Of a DNA stretch of 64,000 bases, positions 17,636 through 27,238 are shown in pieces. A program made the position numbers and the translations under genes. The stretch covers positions 310,001 to 374,000 of the forward strand of contig NZ_CP059154.1 of the NCBI RefSeq assembly GCF_013456555.2. Reading direction: 5' to 3'. The notes beneath the pieces were generated by a model, which worked only from the letters and a program-made list of their open reading frames with translations, searched no databases and had not been told where the DNA came from. How positions within the stretch are numbered: the first letter of the stretch is position 1; each line of letters starts with the position of its first letter. Source of the DNA: Natrinema zhouii (GTDB lineage Archaea > Halobacteriota > Halobacteria > Halobacteriales > Natrialbaceae).

Positions 17636-19061
17636 CTACTCGGCCGGATCCACGGGCTCGCCGTTGACCGACACGCGGGCCGATCCGTCGACGGTCACTC
17701 GCTCGAGGTCGCCCGAAAAGCGGAACGGGTCTCGCCAGCCGGCGACCGAGCCGGTAACGTGTCCGGCTTCGATGACGTCCTCATCGCTGATCGACCCCTG
17801 CGCCTTCTTCGTCTGCGGGCGTATCCGGATAGTCGTCGGGATCGATCTGTTCGCCCGAGACCCACAGCTGGGACGGGCTCGGATCGGCGGAGATGGCGAC
17901 GATCTCACCGTCGAAGAAGTAGCCGTCGACCGTGCCGGGCTCCGCCACGGCCTCGACGACCGCGTACTCGTCGGCAGTGATTTCGACCGTGTCGTTGTAC
18001 GTCGCCTGTCCCCAGTCGGACTGGACGATGTCACCGTCGACGTACAGTCGATACTGGGCCTCCTGATCGACGTTTCTGTACGTGAATCGCTCGTCGTACT
18101 GATCCCGATCACCGGGTTCGATCAGGTTTGGATCGTCGTCGTACGGTGAGGAATCGTCCCTGTCCGCCGGCATTCCACCGATCGCGATCTCGTGGCCGTC
18201 GTAAACCAGGGCACCGCCCGAGAGGTTCGAACCGACGACGTAGCCCAGCGGGCCGACGCCCTCGATGCGGTTGTCGTCGCTCGTGGTAAAGCGCATCCCG
18301 GTGCGCTCGAAGGCCAGTTCGCCGTTGACCCAATAGCGCATGACGCCGTCCCGATTCGCTTGCCCGTTAGAGACGGTGTTACACCGGACGTAGCCCTCGA
18401 CCTCGTTCCACTGGTCCATCCAGATCGGGGCGCTCGTCATTTCGAAATCGCCCGAACCGCTCCGGTCCATGTGGTAGCTGTAGCTGAAGAAGTTGTAGCC
18501 GTCCGGTGCCGGCGAATCGTTGCGGTTTGCGAACCCGATCGCGTTCGACCAGCCGTTGGTGCCGGAGGTGCTGTCGCCACCGGACGACCCGGTTCCGTTC
18601 GTGAGCGGGAGCCAGAAGATTCGGACGGTGTCGTTCGCCTCGAGCCGAATCCCGTCGGGATAGATGTCGAACCGCGTATACACCTCGCTCGGCATGTCGT
18701 AGCCGTTTTCTTCGAACCGATACTCCAGATTCGCCGTCTTCTGGGCGCTCGAGAACTCCGTTCGCAACGACTGCTCGGAGTCGGTCGTCGGCGAGGAAAC
18801 GAACTCCGGCGGAATCCCGCTCCGGTTGTCGTCGACGTTGTACACGTCCGATGGGGTGCTGTACTGGCCGTAATCGAGGTCGATCAGTTCCATGCCGTCG
18901 GAACTATCGGTAGGTGCAGCGCTCGAGACGCCCGCGGACGCGCCGAGTACCGCCGCGGCTCCGCCGGCGAGTTTGAGGACGGACCGTCGGCCGACCGCTT
19001 CAGGTTCGGAATCGTCTGCACCGGATGACGAGTCATCCAGTCCCGGAAGTTTGCGTGCCAT
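17636..19061 (-). pseudogene. Tat-exported jelly-roll protein (paralogue 2), frameshifted near the C-terminus
   Basis: The start is the ATG opening MARKLPGLDD, followed by a Tat motif (GRRSVLKLAGG). The catalytic-like core shares long stretches with paralogue 1 (NGWSNAIGFANRNDSPAP, RFTTSDDNRIEGVGP). A second domain follows (QYRLYVDGDIVQSDWGQ through LWVSGEQIDPDDY). The main frame stops at 17781 with ADEEGAGVDQR. Shifting by one base in a GGGG run (CCCC on plus, 17795-17798) continues instead as GSISDEDVIEAGHVTGSVAG, then WRDPFRFSGDLERVTVDG and VNGEPVDPAE, ending at 17636. This tail is a recognisable haloarchaeal surface-protein module, so one G has been gained in the run. Confidence 0.72.
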
Positions 19062-19509
19062 ATACGGTGGGTAATACGAAGTTACCAGCATAAACTTTCT
19101 GTCTTTATTTAATCATAATTTCCGCACATTATTTCTATACATTACATTTCTACAATACCTATGTAGCGATATACATGGTATTTTTAATTTCAAGAATCTG
19201 TTATCGTAAGTGCGTTTTACCGGGGCTTCGAACCGCTTCTTTCGCCCACAGCAGTTACCGCGGAGTCCTCAAACACGGAGTTCTTGCAGGAAGTGTCGAA
19301 CGACCACCGACAGCATCCGTGATCGTCCCCGGAAGTCGTTCGTCTCGAGTCACCGGTTCCCTGCCGGTCGCAGGAACAGTCCGTTTCGACCCGCGAGCCG
19401 CGGCTACGTCCGTGTATGGCTGACATTACAAAGCGGCTATAACTCCAAGTACGGCGAGAGTCTCGCTTGCGGCGACCGGACTTCCGTCGCAACGATATGC
19501 TGATCAACA
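19062..19509. other. AT-rich intergenic region between divergent genes
   Basis: About 450 bp separating paralogue 2 (minus) from the FemAB-like gene (plus). The left 140 bp are AT-rich. On the minus strand AAGTTTATGC lies about 27 nt upstream of the ATG at 19061's likely transcription start and is a probable TATA element. No coding sequence or RNA is apparent. Confidence 0.4.
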
Positions 19510-20580
19510 ATGAGTATTACAGTTTCGACAGCTGATCCGTCAGAACAGGACACGTGGGATCAATACGTCGAACGATCCCCCCAAGGAACCGTCTTTCATC
19601 GATACGGTGCGCTCGAGAGTATGCGGAATCACTCCGGCGGGACGCTCTATCCGCTAATCGGGTACAAGGGACAGGAACCGGTCGGGATCTTCCCCATTTT
19701 CGAACTGAACAGCGGCCCGGTCACGCTCGTCTTCTCTCCGCCCTACGAACTCGGGATTCCCACGCTCGGCCCCGCCTTGTTGAACATGGGGAAACTGAAG
19801 CAGCGAAAGCGGGAGAAACGACACGCCCGCTTCGTCGAGAGCTGTCTCGAGTGGATCGACGACGAGATCGACCCGCACTACACGTACGTCGAGACCGACT
19901 GGAACTACGACGACACTCGCCCGTTCGTCTGGAACGATTTCGACGTCTCGCCCGCGTATACGTACGTCCTTCCGCTCGGTGATCGACCCAGCGAGGAGGA
20001 ACTTATCGGCCGATTCAGTTCGAGCCCTCGCCGGCGCATTCGGGACCACCTGGACGAGGAGTACACCGTCGAAATCGGCGGTCGTGACGCTATCGAATGG
20101 ATCGTCGACCGGGTAACCGAACGGTACGAAGAGCAGGATCGGACGCCCCATTTTACCGTCGACTTCGCGCTCGAACTCTCCGAACGCCTTCCGGACGGCG
20201 CGGTTCGGCCGTACCTCCTCTCGATCAACGGCGAACCCGTGACGGGCTGTCTCATCCTCGAGCATGACGGGACCGCGCACCGCTGGCAGGGCGGCGCGAT
20301 CCCCGACACCGACTTCCCCGCAAACGAGGTCCTCGAGTGGCACATGATGCTCGATGCGATCGATCGCGGGATCGATACCTACGAACTCGTCGGGGCGAAC
20401 ACGCCGCGGCTCAACACCTGGAAGGCGAAGTTCAGTCCCGAGATCAGGACCTACTACTCCGCGAAGCGATCGTCGACGAGCATGGACATCGCTGAGAGTC
20501 TGTACCTCAATCTGCGCGATAAGAGTTCCCTGCTCACCAGTCTGGCCCCGTCGACTGAGTCCGCGTCGAAAGGGAAATAG
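19510..20580 (+). CDS. FemAB/GNAT-fold transferase (copy 1)
   Basis: A 356-residue protein of the FemAB (lipid II:glycine glycyltransferase-like) type. It opens with DTWDQYVERSPQGTVFHRYGAL, the usual W-x-x-x-V-x-x-S-x-x-G-T-x-x-x first block. The second GNAT half has RPYLLSINGEPVTGCLILEHDGTAHRW and ends with DTYELVGANTPRLNTWKAKFSPE, the conserved FemAB C-terminal block. Bacterial members add amino acids to peptidoglycan precursors, but archaea lack peptidoglycan, so here the acceptor is probably an amino sugar of a surface glycan. A second copy follows after 86 bp. Confidence 0.8.
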   Translation: MSITVSTADPSEQDTWDQYVERSPQGTVFHRYGALESMRNHSGGTLYPLIGYKGQEPVGIFPIFELNSGPVTLVFSPPYELGIPTLGPALLNMGKLKQRKREKRHARFVESCLEWIDDEIDPHYTYVETDWNYDDTRPFVWNDFDVSPAYTYVLPLGDRPSEEELIGRFSSSPRRRIRDHLDEEYTVEIGGRDAIEWIVDRVTERYEEQDRTPHFTVDFALELSERLPDGAVRPYLLSINGEPVTGCLILEHDGTAHRWQGGAIPDTDFPANEVLEWHMMLDAIDRGIDTYELVGANTPRLNTWKAKFSPEIRTYYSAKRSSTSMDIAESLYLNLRDKSSLLTSLAPSTESASKGK

Positions 20581-20666
20581 AGCGCTATGTGCCGGCATAC
20601 GCGCGAATATCGGCATCGCCGACGCGAATCAGCCGTCGAACGACGACCGCTCGAGCTACCATAACC

Positions 20667-21728
20667 GTGTCAGAACTCGACCCAACCCTGTACCGAACTG
20701 TCGAATCGATCAACGAAAACCAGTGGAACAACGTCGTGACTCAGTCCGATCGAGGGACCGTCTACCATCGGGCCGGCTGGACTCGAGCGATCGAGGAAGG
20801 GTTCGACTACGACGGTCACCATGTCGTCGTCGAAAAAGGAGGGAACCCGGTCGCGCTCATGCCGAATTTCGCGGTCGAGCTTCCGATTCCCGACTCGGTC
20901 AGGGAGCGCCTCCCCGTCGCGGTCCCGCTGAAACAGCTGGTATCGGTCCCCACCGGGTTCGGCGGCCCGGTCGTCCTGACCGACGAGGCCGAATCGCTCG
21001 ACTTGCTGTTCGAATGCCTCGAGGCGACTACCGGTCGGAGCGTCGTCAGCCACGCCATCGAGACGTACGACCTCGAGTACATTCGGTACGGACAGTACCT
21101 CCAGACCCGCGGATACGAGCCGACGTTCGAGTCGTGTCTCTTCCTGCTGGACCTGCGGGACGGCTGGGACGCCATCCTCGACGGGATGGACAAGGGACGC
21201 CGACGTGGCATCCGGAAGGGCAACGAGCAGGAGTATCGAATCGAGATCGATCCGCTCGGAACCGGCCTCGAGACGACCTACGACTGGTACGTCGAGAACC
21301 TGGAGCGAGTCGACGGCTCGCCGCTCCCGAAGGCGTTCTTCGAGGCGCTGGTCGACCACCTCGAGGATCGGATTCGCGTGTTCAGGGCGATCATCGAGGG
21401 TCGTGAGGTCGGCCGATACGTCTACCTCCTCGACGAGGAGGGCAGTGTCTTACACCACTGGTTGTCGGCGATTCCGAACGCGGACGACTACGAGTACTAT
21501 CCCTCGGAACTCCTCCACGAGCGCGCAATCAACTGGGGGATCGACCGGGGCTACGAGCGGTACAACTTCGGGAAGACGGGCTCGCACTTCTCGAACTCCG
21601 TCTTCCGTTTCAAACACAAGTACGGGGGGTCGGCCGTCCCGGTTTTCAACGTCGAAAAAGGGTATTCGCGGCTGGCGTGGCCGATGTACCAGTTCGGGCG
21701 GGACAAGTACGTCGAGAAATCGCTCTGA
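20667..21728 (+). CDS. FemAB/GNAT-fold transferase (copy 2)
   Basis: A 353-residue paralogue of the preceding gene with the same two-GNAT layout: NENQWNNVVTQSDRGTVYHR at the start, a basic loop MDKGRRRGIRKGNEQEY where copy 1 has SSSPRRRIRDHLDEEY, and a C-terminal RYNFGKTGSHFSNSVFRFKH followed by KYGGSAVPVFNVEK. The GTG at 20667 is chosen because the frame upstream of it is Arg/Thr-rich and unlike the family; that start gives an N-terminus equivalent to copy 1. Presumably transfers an amino acid or acyl group to a polymer precursor, acting with copy 1 and the NodB-like deacetylase. Confidence 0.8.
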   Translation: MSELDPTLYRTVESINENQWNNVVTQSDRGTVYHRAGWTRAIEEGFDYDGHHVVVEKGGNPVALMPNFAVELPIPDSVRERLPVAVPLKQLVSVPTGFGGPVVLTDEAESLDLLFECLEATTGRSVVSHAIETYDLEYIRYGQYLQTRGYEPTFESCLFLLDLRDGWDAILDGMDKGRRRGIRKGNEQEYRIEIDPLGTGLETTYDWYVENLERVDGSPLPKAFFEALVDHLEDRIRVFRAIIEGREVGRYVYLLDEEGSVLHHWLSAIPNADDYEYYPSELLHERAINWGIDRGYERYNFGKTGSHFSNSVFRFKHKYGGSAVPVFNVEKGYSRLAWPMYQFGRDKYVEKSL

Positions 21729-21758
21729 GCCGGACAGCGCGTTGCGCTGAATCCTCGC

Positions 21759-23009
21759 TCACTCGCTGGGGGTGGACGGATACTCGGCTGGATCGACCCG
21801 GTCGCCGGAGAGCCACAGTTCCGCGAGCCCGGGATCGGCGTCGACGGCGACGAGTTCGCCGTCGAAGAGGTAGCCGTCAGCGGTGTCCGGACCGGCCTCC
21901 GCGTCGACTGTCACAGATCCGTTTTGGGTGTTATCGGCCAGGGAAATCTCGACCGCGTCGTTGGGTGATGCCTCACGACCGTCGACATTGTCCCACTGTG
22001 TGTGAACGATGTAGCCGCCGATATACAGCCGGTACGTCGTTTCTGTGTCGGCGTCGGTCACGATAGTAAGACGTCCCTCGTACTCGTCCATATTGGCCGG
22101 CTCCTCGACGAACGGTCCACGATACCGTGCCGATCCATCGGCGGCGTCGTTTCCCCGGAGTTCGTGGTCGTCGTAGTAGACGGCGAGATCGGTCGGTGCG
22201 GTCTCGCTCCCGCCGTAGCGGACCAGCGGGCCGGCGTACTCAATCGCCTGCGCCTCGGTCGTCGTCCAGCGGAAATCGGTCCGCTCGTAGACGAGGTTGC
22301 CGTTCACCCAGCAGCGAACCACACCGTCGCGTTCCGCCGTTCCGTCGGTGACCGTGTTCATTCGAACGTACGTCTCGAGTCGGAACCACTTCCCGGCGGG
22401 AATCGGCGCGTCGATGAGCTCGAACTCGCCGCTGGCACCCTGCTGGTCCATGTGGTACGTGTACGCGCCGAGATTGTACAGGTCGTCACCGTCGGTCCCC
22501 CTGTCGGTTACGGCGAGCATCGTCGACCAGCCGTCGTTGCCCGACGGCTTGCCGCGCCCCCCGGAGCCGTGCGTACCCGCCGCCGTGTTCAGTCCCGCGG
22601 ACCAGAACCGACAGATGTCCCCGTCGGCCATCGTCCAGTTCTCGCTCAGCCGAATCATCGAGCGCTGAGCGACCTCGCGGGGTTGTTCGTATCCCTCGTC
22701 GGGAAACCAGAACATCGCGTTGCTTCCGTCGCTCGCATTCACCGGGATCGTACACCGCAACGCCGTCTCTCCCGTGTACGCTTCGTCCTCGACGAACGAA
22801 AACCGGCGCGGATAGCCCGTCCAGACGCGATAGATCTCGGTCGGATCGGCGGACGCTCCGTAGTCGATGTCGATCGATTCGAACGTTTTTCCGTCATCGT
22901 CGATACCCCCATCGCCCCCGTTTCGTGAGATGAGCGCGATTCCGCCCGCCGTTATACCCGCTGCGGCGGCCCCTCCGGTACACTTCAACAGCGACCGTCG
23001 CGTTACCAT
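21759..23009 (-). CDS. Tat-exported jelly-roll protein (paralogue 3)
   Basis: A 416-residue protein starting at ATG 23009 (MVTRRSLLKCTGG), a clear twin-arginine leader. The Cys after the RR motif (K-C-T-G-G) lies before the hydrophobic core, so it is not obviously a lipobox. Core blocks equivalent to the other two paralogues are EVAQRSMIRLSENW, ICRFWSAGLNTAAGTHGSGG, NDGWSTMLAVTDRG, GAYTYHMDQQGASGEF and VVRCWVNGNLVYERTDF. A C-terminal domain ends LWLSGDRVDPAEYPSTPSE. It is the most divergent of the three and complete. Probably binds or cleaves an extracellular polysaccharide. Confidence 0.72.
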   Translation of the reverse strand: MVTRRSLLKCTGGAAAAGITAGGIALISRNGGDGGIDDDGKTFESIDIDYGASADPTEIYRVWTGYPRRFSFVEDEAYTGETALRCTIPVNASDGSNAMFWFPDEGYEQPREVAQRSMIRLSENWTMADGDICRFWSAGLNTAAGTHGSGGRGKPSGNDGWSTMLAVTDRGTDGDDLYNLGAYTYHMDQQGASGEFELIDAPIPAGKWFRLETYVRMNTVTDGTAERDGVVRCWVNGNLVYERTDFRWTTTEAQAIEYAGPLVRYGGSETAPTDLAVYYDDHELRGNDAADGSARYRGPFVEEPANMDEYEGRLTIVTDADTETTYRLYIGGYIVHTQWDNVDGREASPNDAVEISLADNTQNGSVTVDAEAGPDTADGYLFDGELVAVDADPGLAELWLSGDRVDPAEYPSTPSE

Positions 23010-23479
23010 TCGTTTCCCTCTCCATGTTCGATGCCCGTAGTTACGCTCCGAAATCGGACGGCGATTCCGAGCGGAGCAGTCGCCGATCCGGGATATGTTC
23101 GGCCTACTCCCGATAGGAGACCAGGCCCGTGGCATCGGTTCGTTTCGTTGAGTCCCGAACGCGGTCCGTACCTGCTGTTCCCCGCTGTACAATAATCAAG
23201 GAGACCTGCCAGTATTGATTTTTGCCAGACATAATCTGCCATATATACCGGATAACATTCAAGAATACGATACTGAAATCGCGTGTGTTAGTAGCGGTAT
23301 CTGCAATTCTTCTCCGTCATTCTCACGATTTGTGAACGGTGTGAAACGCTTAACGAAGCCCGTGGTATTAGACGCTGACAGATGATCTGTCTCACAGCGT
23401 GGCGTCTTCCGACGGTCGTGCGTCGGTCCCGGCCGCGAGCCGAACCGAAACGGGAGCCGATACCGATCGGTGAGACTCC
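23010..23479. other. Intergenic region between divergent genes
   Basis: About 470 bp. CATATATACCGG near 23239-23250 and neighbouring AT-rich sequence could hold promoter elements for either direction. No open frame has convincing composition. The next gene starts with GTG at 23480. Confidence 0.35.
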
Positions 23480-25366
23480 GTGAGACGAATCACCCACCAG
23501 CTATACGGCATCTCGTCGATCGCGCTGCCGGTGCTAGCCGTGATCGGCATCAGCGTCCCCCTGCTACTCGGATCGGCGAACCTGGCGATCCTGGGGCTCT
23601 ACTTCGCTATCCCGATGATCGCAGCGCCGGTGGTGGTTCGGGCGCTCGGCTCCGACCGATCGCTTCTCGAGCGCGGCGACTGGCACGTTCCACAGGTCGA
23701 TTGGCGAGTGTGGTCGATCGCCTTCCACCTGCTTCTGAGCGGCCTGATCGCGTTGCTCGTCGTCACCGACGTCCGCCCGCTGTCCTTCTACGCGGGGGTC
23801 GCACTCGCGTACGTGCTCTGCTTTCTGCTGATAATGACGACGCCGTCCACTCGAGGCCGACACGTGATCTGCCTCTATCATCTGATGGCTATCGCGACCC
23901 TCGTCATCTACAGCGTGACGCTGAACTACGATTTCTTCGTCGGCCACGGAGACCTGACTACTCACGTCGCGCTGGTGTCGTCGATCGTCGAGACGGGCCG
24001 AACGGCGACGTTGTTACCCGAGTACGAGGCGTTCCAGCTGTGGCACATCTACGCCGCGGTGTCGTCCCAACTGTTCGGCGACTGGGTCGCCCATCACACG
24101 ACGATGTACATACTCTCGGGCGGCGTGTTCGCCGCGGCGATCGGGCTCATGTACGGCGTCGCGCGGCGCGTCTATCCGAACGAGACGGTCGGCTTGCTGT
24201 CGTGTCTGGTGTTGATCTCGTTCCCGCTGTACCTCTTCTACGGCATGTACTCGATCCCGCGCAGCATCACGTCGATTCTCTTCCTCGCGCTCGTGCTCAC
24301 GCTCGTCGATCGCCCGACGGCCGGGATGCGAATACTCGGCGTCATCTTCGTCGGTGCGATCGTCGTCTACCATCCCGTCTCGATCCCGTTCGTCCTCGCG
24401 ATTCTCATCGTCCTCTCTCTCATTGAACTGACGATCGAAACCCCCATCCGCGTCGTCGATACCTACGTCCTCTCGGTGACGGCGCTGATTACGGCCGTCT
24501 ACTGGCTCTACAACGCCGAGTTCATCGTCGGCCGGATCATCGACACCATCGCCGTGAGCTTCTTCGGTTCAGCGCCGTCCTCGGGGACACCCCAGGGCGT
24601 GATCTCGAGTCCCTGGATCGAAGTCGCCAACTACGCGTCCTACGCGTTCGCGCTGTTTTTCGTCCTCGTCGGCTTCCTGTTCTGGCAGCGGCGGATGGCG
24701 ACGAGCGGTGCGGACGAGACGGCCCAGTCGCGACGAGGGCTCTGGCCGAGTCGAAGCGTCCCGCTGGCGACGTCGCTCGGCATCCTCACTGTCGCGCTCG
24801 TGCCGTTGGCCTTCCCCGGCCCGACACTCCTGCTCGACGCGCTGGCGGGTGTCAACGTCAGCCGATTCGGCCATTACAGTTTCATGTTCATCGCTCTGAT
24901 CGCCGGCTACGGGCTGTACGAACTGCTCGATCGCGGCGGCGTGGCCGTGTTCCTCGCCCTCCTCGTTCTCACCTCCGGGTTCGCGGTTACGGCCGTCTCG
25001 AACGACTTCACCGCCTCCGACAATCCGGTCGTCGAGCGGCCGTTCTACACGTTCTACCTCACCGACAACGAGCGAGCGTCGTTCGAGGCGATCGACGCCG
25101 GCTACGACGGGGAGATCGCAAGTGATCGGATCAGCTGTCGGTATCTGAGCGCGCTCCACTCGTCGTCGTGTTCGGTCGTTAGCGTCGGCGGGGAGGATGG
25201 TCTGTTTACCGGCTACGACGGCGTCATCATCAGGGAAGGTGAGCTCGAGGACCGGGGTCGACCGTTGCAGTTCTCCGAGTACGTCGAGCGGGAATCGATT
25301 CCCGAGAACGAACTCGCGGAGCGAGACAGGGTGTACGATTCCGATGAGGTCGCGTTCTACGGCTGA
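23480..25366 (+). CDS. Large multi-spanning membrane protein, probable GT-C-type or polymerase-like glycan enzyme
   Basis: A 628-residue protein with roughly 13 to 15 hydrophobic helices and a C-terminal soluble domain of about 120 residues (from NDFTASDNPVVERPF onward). The first external loop holds NYDFFVGHGDLTTHVALVSSI, with an Asp and His cluster in the position where GT-C glycosyltransferases have catalytic acidic residues. The terminal domain is similar in style to those of archaeal membrane glycosyltransferases. I do not recognise a specific family. Its place between the FemAB pair and the flippase suggests glycan assembly or polymerisation at the outer membrane face. Start: GTG at 23480. 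Confidence 0.7.
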   Translation: MRRITHQLYGISSIALPVLAVIGISVPLLLGSANLAILGLYFAIPMIAAPVVVRALGSDRSLLERGDWHVPQVDWRVWSIAFHLLLSGLIALLVVTDVRPLSFYAGVALAYVLCFLLIMTTPSTRGRHVICLYHLMAIATLVIYSVTLNYDFFVGHGDLTTHVALVSSIVETGRTATLLPEYEAFQLWHIYAAVSSQLFGDWVAHHTTMYILSGGVFAAAIGLMYGVARRVYPNETVGLLSCLVLISFPLYLFYGMYSIPRSITSILFLALVLTLVDRPTAGMRILGVIFVGAIVVYHPVSIPFVLAILIVLSLIELTIETPIRVVDTYVLSVTALITAVYWLYNAEFIVGRIIDTIAVSFFGSAPSSGTPQGVISSPWIEVANYASYAFALFFVLVGFLFWQRRMATSGADETAQSRRGLWPSRSVPLATSLGILTVALVPLAFPGPTLLLDALAGVNVSRFGHYSFMFIALIAGYGLYELLDRGGVAVFLALLVLTSGFAVTAVSNDFTASDNPVVERPFYTFYLTDNERASFEAIDAGYDGEIASDRISCRYLSALHSSSCSVVSVGGEDGLFTGYDGVIIREGELEDRGRPLQFSEYVERESIPENELAERDRVYDSDEVAFYG

Positions 25367-25381
25367 TCGGCGGGCCGTCGA

Positions 25382-26842
25382 TCAGCCCCTGAGCTGGTCC
25401 GCGACCCGCCCGACGTTGATGAGATCGAACGCGTGACAGGCAACGAGCCAGACCACGCCGCTCGCGCCGATGGCGATCACCAGCCCACCGAGGCCCGAGA
25501 CGACTCCTAACAACGCGTGGACGACGGCCGCCATGCCGACGGAGATCGCGGTCGCCGTCGCGAACGACCGGCCGACGGCTCGGACGTCGAACGGCAGTTC
25601 GGTCGAGACGATCCCCACCGACAGGATCGCGTACGTCCCGTACGTGATCACGGTCGCGATCGCGGCACCGACCGCTCCGAACCGGGGGATCAGAAGGACG
25701 TTCAAGACGACGTTCGCGATCGAGGTGATCGCCTTGAGGACCGCGCGGGAACGGGCCCGGCCGAGGTAATCGAGTGCCGGCCCGGAGATGTTCTCGAGCG
25801 CCTCGAAGAGGACGAACAGCGAGAGGACCTGCACGACGAGAACGCCGCCGGCGTACCCCTCGCCGAAGACGGTGACGATGGCCGGGTCGGCGACGACGAA
25901 GAGTCCGACGCAAACGGGCACGTACAGCGTCAGCGTCTTGGAGAGGCTCTCCTGATAGACCGACGTGGCGGCCTCGGTCCGTCCCTCCGCCGTTTCCGCG
26001 CCGTAGGACGGCGACAGCGCGAATCCGATCGACGCCGCGGGGACGCGCGTGAACTGACTGATCTGCTTGCCGATCGTGTAGAACGCGACCTGCGTCGGGT
26101 TCGTCAGCGCGCCTACGAGGATCACGTCGAGGTGGCCGTCGACTTCGGCGGACAACCGCGTGACGCTGAGCGGCACGTTGTACCGGAGGATGTTCAGTCG
26201 GACATCACTGTCTCTGGTAATGCTCGATCGCTCGAGACCGCTGACCTGCCAGACCATCCAGTGGCCGAGCAGCGTCGCGATGCCGAACGCGAGGACGTAG
26301 CCGACGATGGCCGCCGTCGGAGTCCGCCAGAGCAGGACGGCGACGGTAACGAACAGCAGCGTCAGGAGCCCCTTTATCGCGTGGAGCTTGGCGGTGGCCG
26401 TGATCGCCTCGTACCCCTGTAAGATTCCCCGGTTGTACCGGTAGAGCGTGTAGAACAGGACGTACGCGGACCCGACGAGCAACAGCCCGCCGAGCCCGGC
26501 CTCACCCACCAGCGTCGCGATGAACTCGGCACCGATCGCCAGCGCGACCGCGACGATCACCGAGGCGACGACCACGAGGATCCACGACTCGACGACCGCC
26601 GCGACGGCTCGCTCGGACGCGTCGTCGTTGTCCGCTGCGATGTATCTCGCGGCCGCCCACGGCAGCCCGGATTCGCTGAGGAACCGGGAGAACGAGAAAA
26701 TCGAGAGCGCGAGCGCGAGCAAGCCGTACGACTCCGGCCCGAGCGCTCGAGTGAGCACGAGCAAGAGGATCCCGGTCGATGCGACGTGAACGACGCGGCC
26801 GCCGAAATCGGAGACGATGTTCGATATCAGTCTGTTCGCCAT
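25382..26842 (-). CDS. Wzx-type polysaccharide flippase (MOP superfamily)
   Basis: A 486-residue protein with about 14 membrane helices. The N-terminus ISNIVSDFGGRVVHVASTGILLLVLTRAL-like pattern and ALGPESYGLLALALSIFSF (read in two pieces) are typical of O-antigen or oligosaccharide flippases, as is the YNVPLSVTRLSAEVDGHLDVIL segment in the middle. It should flip lipid-linked oligosaccharides across the cytoplasmic membrane. The start is the ATG of MANRLISN; eleven upstream codons in frame are not conserved in style. Convergent with the preceding membrane protein, 15 bp between stops. Confidence 0.87.
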   Translation of the reverse strand: MANRLISNIVSDFGGRVVHVASTGILLLVLTRALGPESYGLLALALSIFSFSRFLSESGLPWAAARYIAADNDDASERAVAAVVESWILVVVASVIVAVALAIGAEFIATLVGEAGLGGLLLVGSAYVLFYTLYRYNRGILQGYEAITATAKLHAIKGLLTLLFVTVAVLLWRTPTAAIVGYVLAFGIATLLGHWMVWQVSGLERSSITRDSDVRLNILRYNVPLSVTRLSAEVDGHLDVILVGALTNPTQVAFYTIGKQISQFTRVPAASIGFALSPSYGAETAEGRTEAATSVYQESLSKTLTLYVPVCVGLFVVADPAIVTVFGEGYAGGVLVVQVLSLFVLFEALENISGPALDYLGRARSRAVLKAITSIANVVLNVLLIPRFGAVGAAIATVITYGTYAILSVGIVSTELPFDVRAVGRSFATATAISVGMAAVVHALLGVVSGLGGLVIAIGASGVVWLVACHAFDLINVGRVADQLRG

Positions 26843-27238
26843 GGGGAATGTGGGGCCATCGTATCGTCGCTGCAACGATCAGTCAGCACCGTCGTTCGGA
26901 ACCCGATTCTCGGTCCGCGATACCATCCCGTCACGTGTTCTAACAACTCGTCATGGCGCGGGTGCAATACCGCGCCATCCGGACACTGCATCAGCTAGTC
27001 GCTCTGACCGTTTCTGCGAAGAGGATGCGAGACGTGATCGAATCTGAAGACAACTGTGTTCGTGCAACTGACGTTCTCATGATGAATACGGGACGTAACC
27101 ATCATTGCTATTCACTGCCTTCACTTCCGGCTGAACGCGTAAGCGCGGGATTCCGTCATGCCGCTCTCTCGGGTTGTATCAGAAATTGGAAAAACGATCA
27201 CCAATTGATATGGCTTCGAACGCTCTCTAGTTGCCACG
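26843..27238. other. Intergenic region between divergent flippase and GNAT genes
   Basis: About 400 bp with composition lower in GC than the flanking genes. No open frame, RNA or repeat structure is convincing. Confidence 0.35.
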
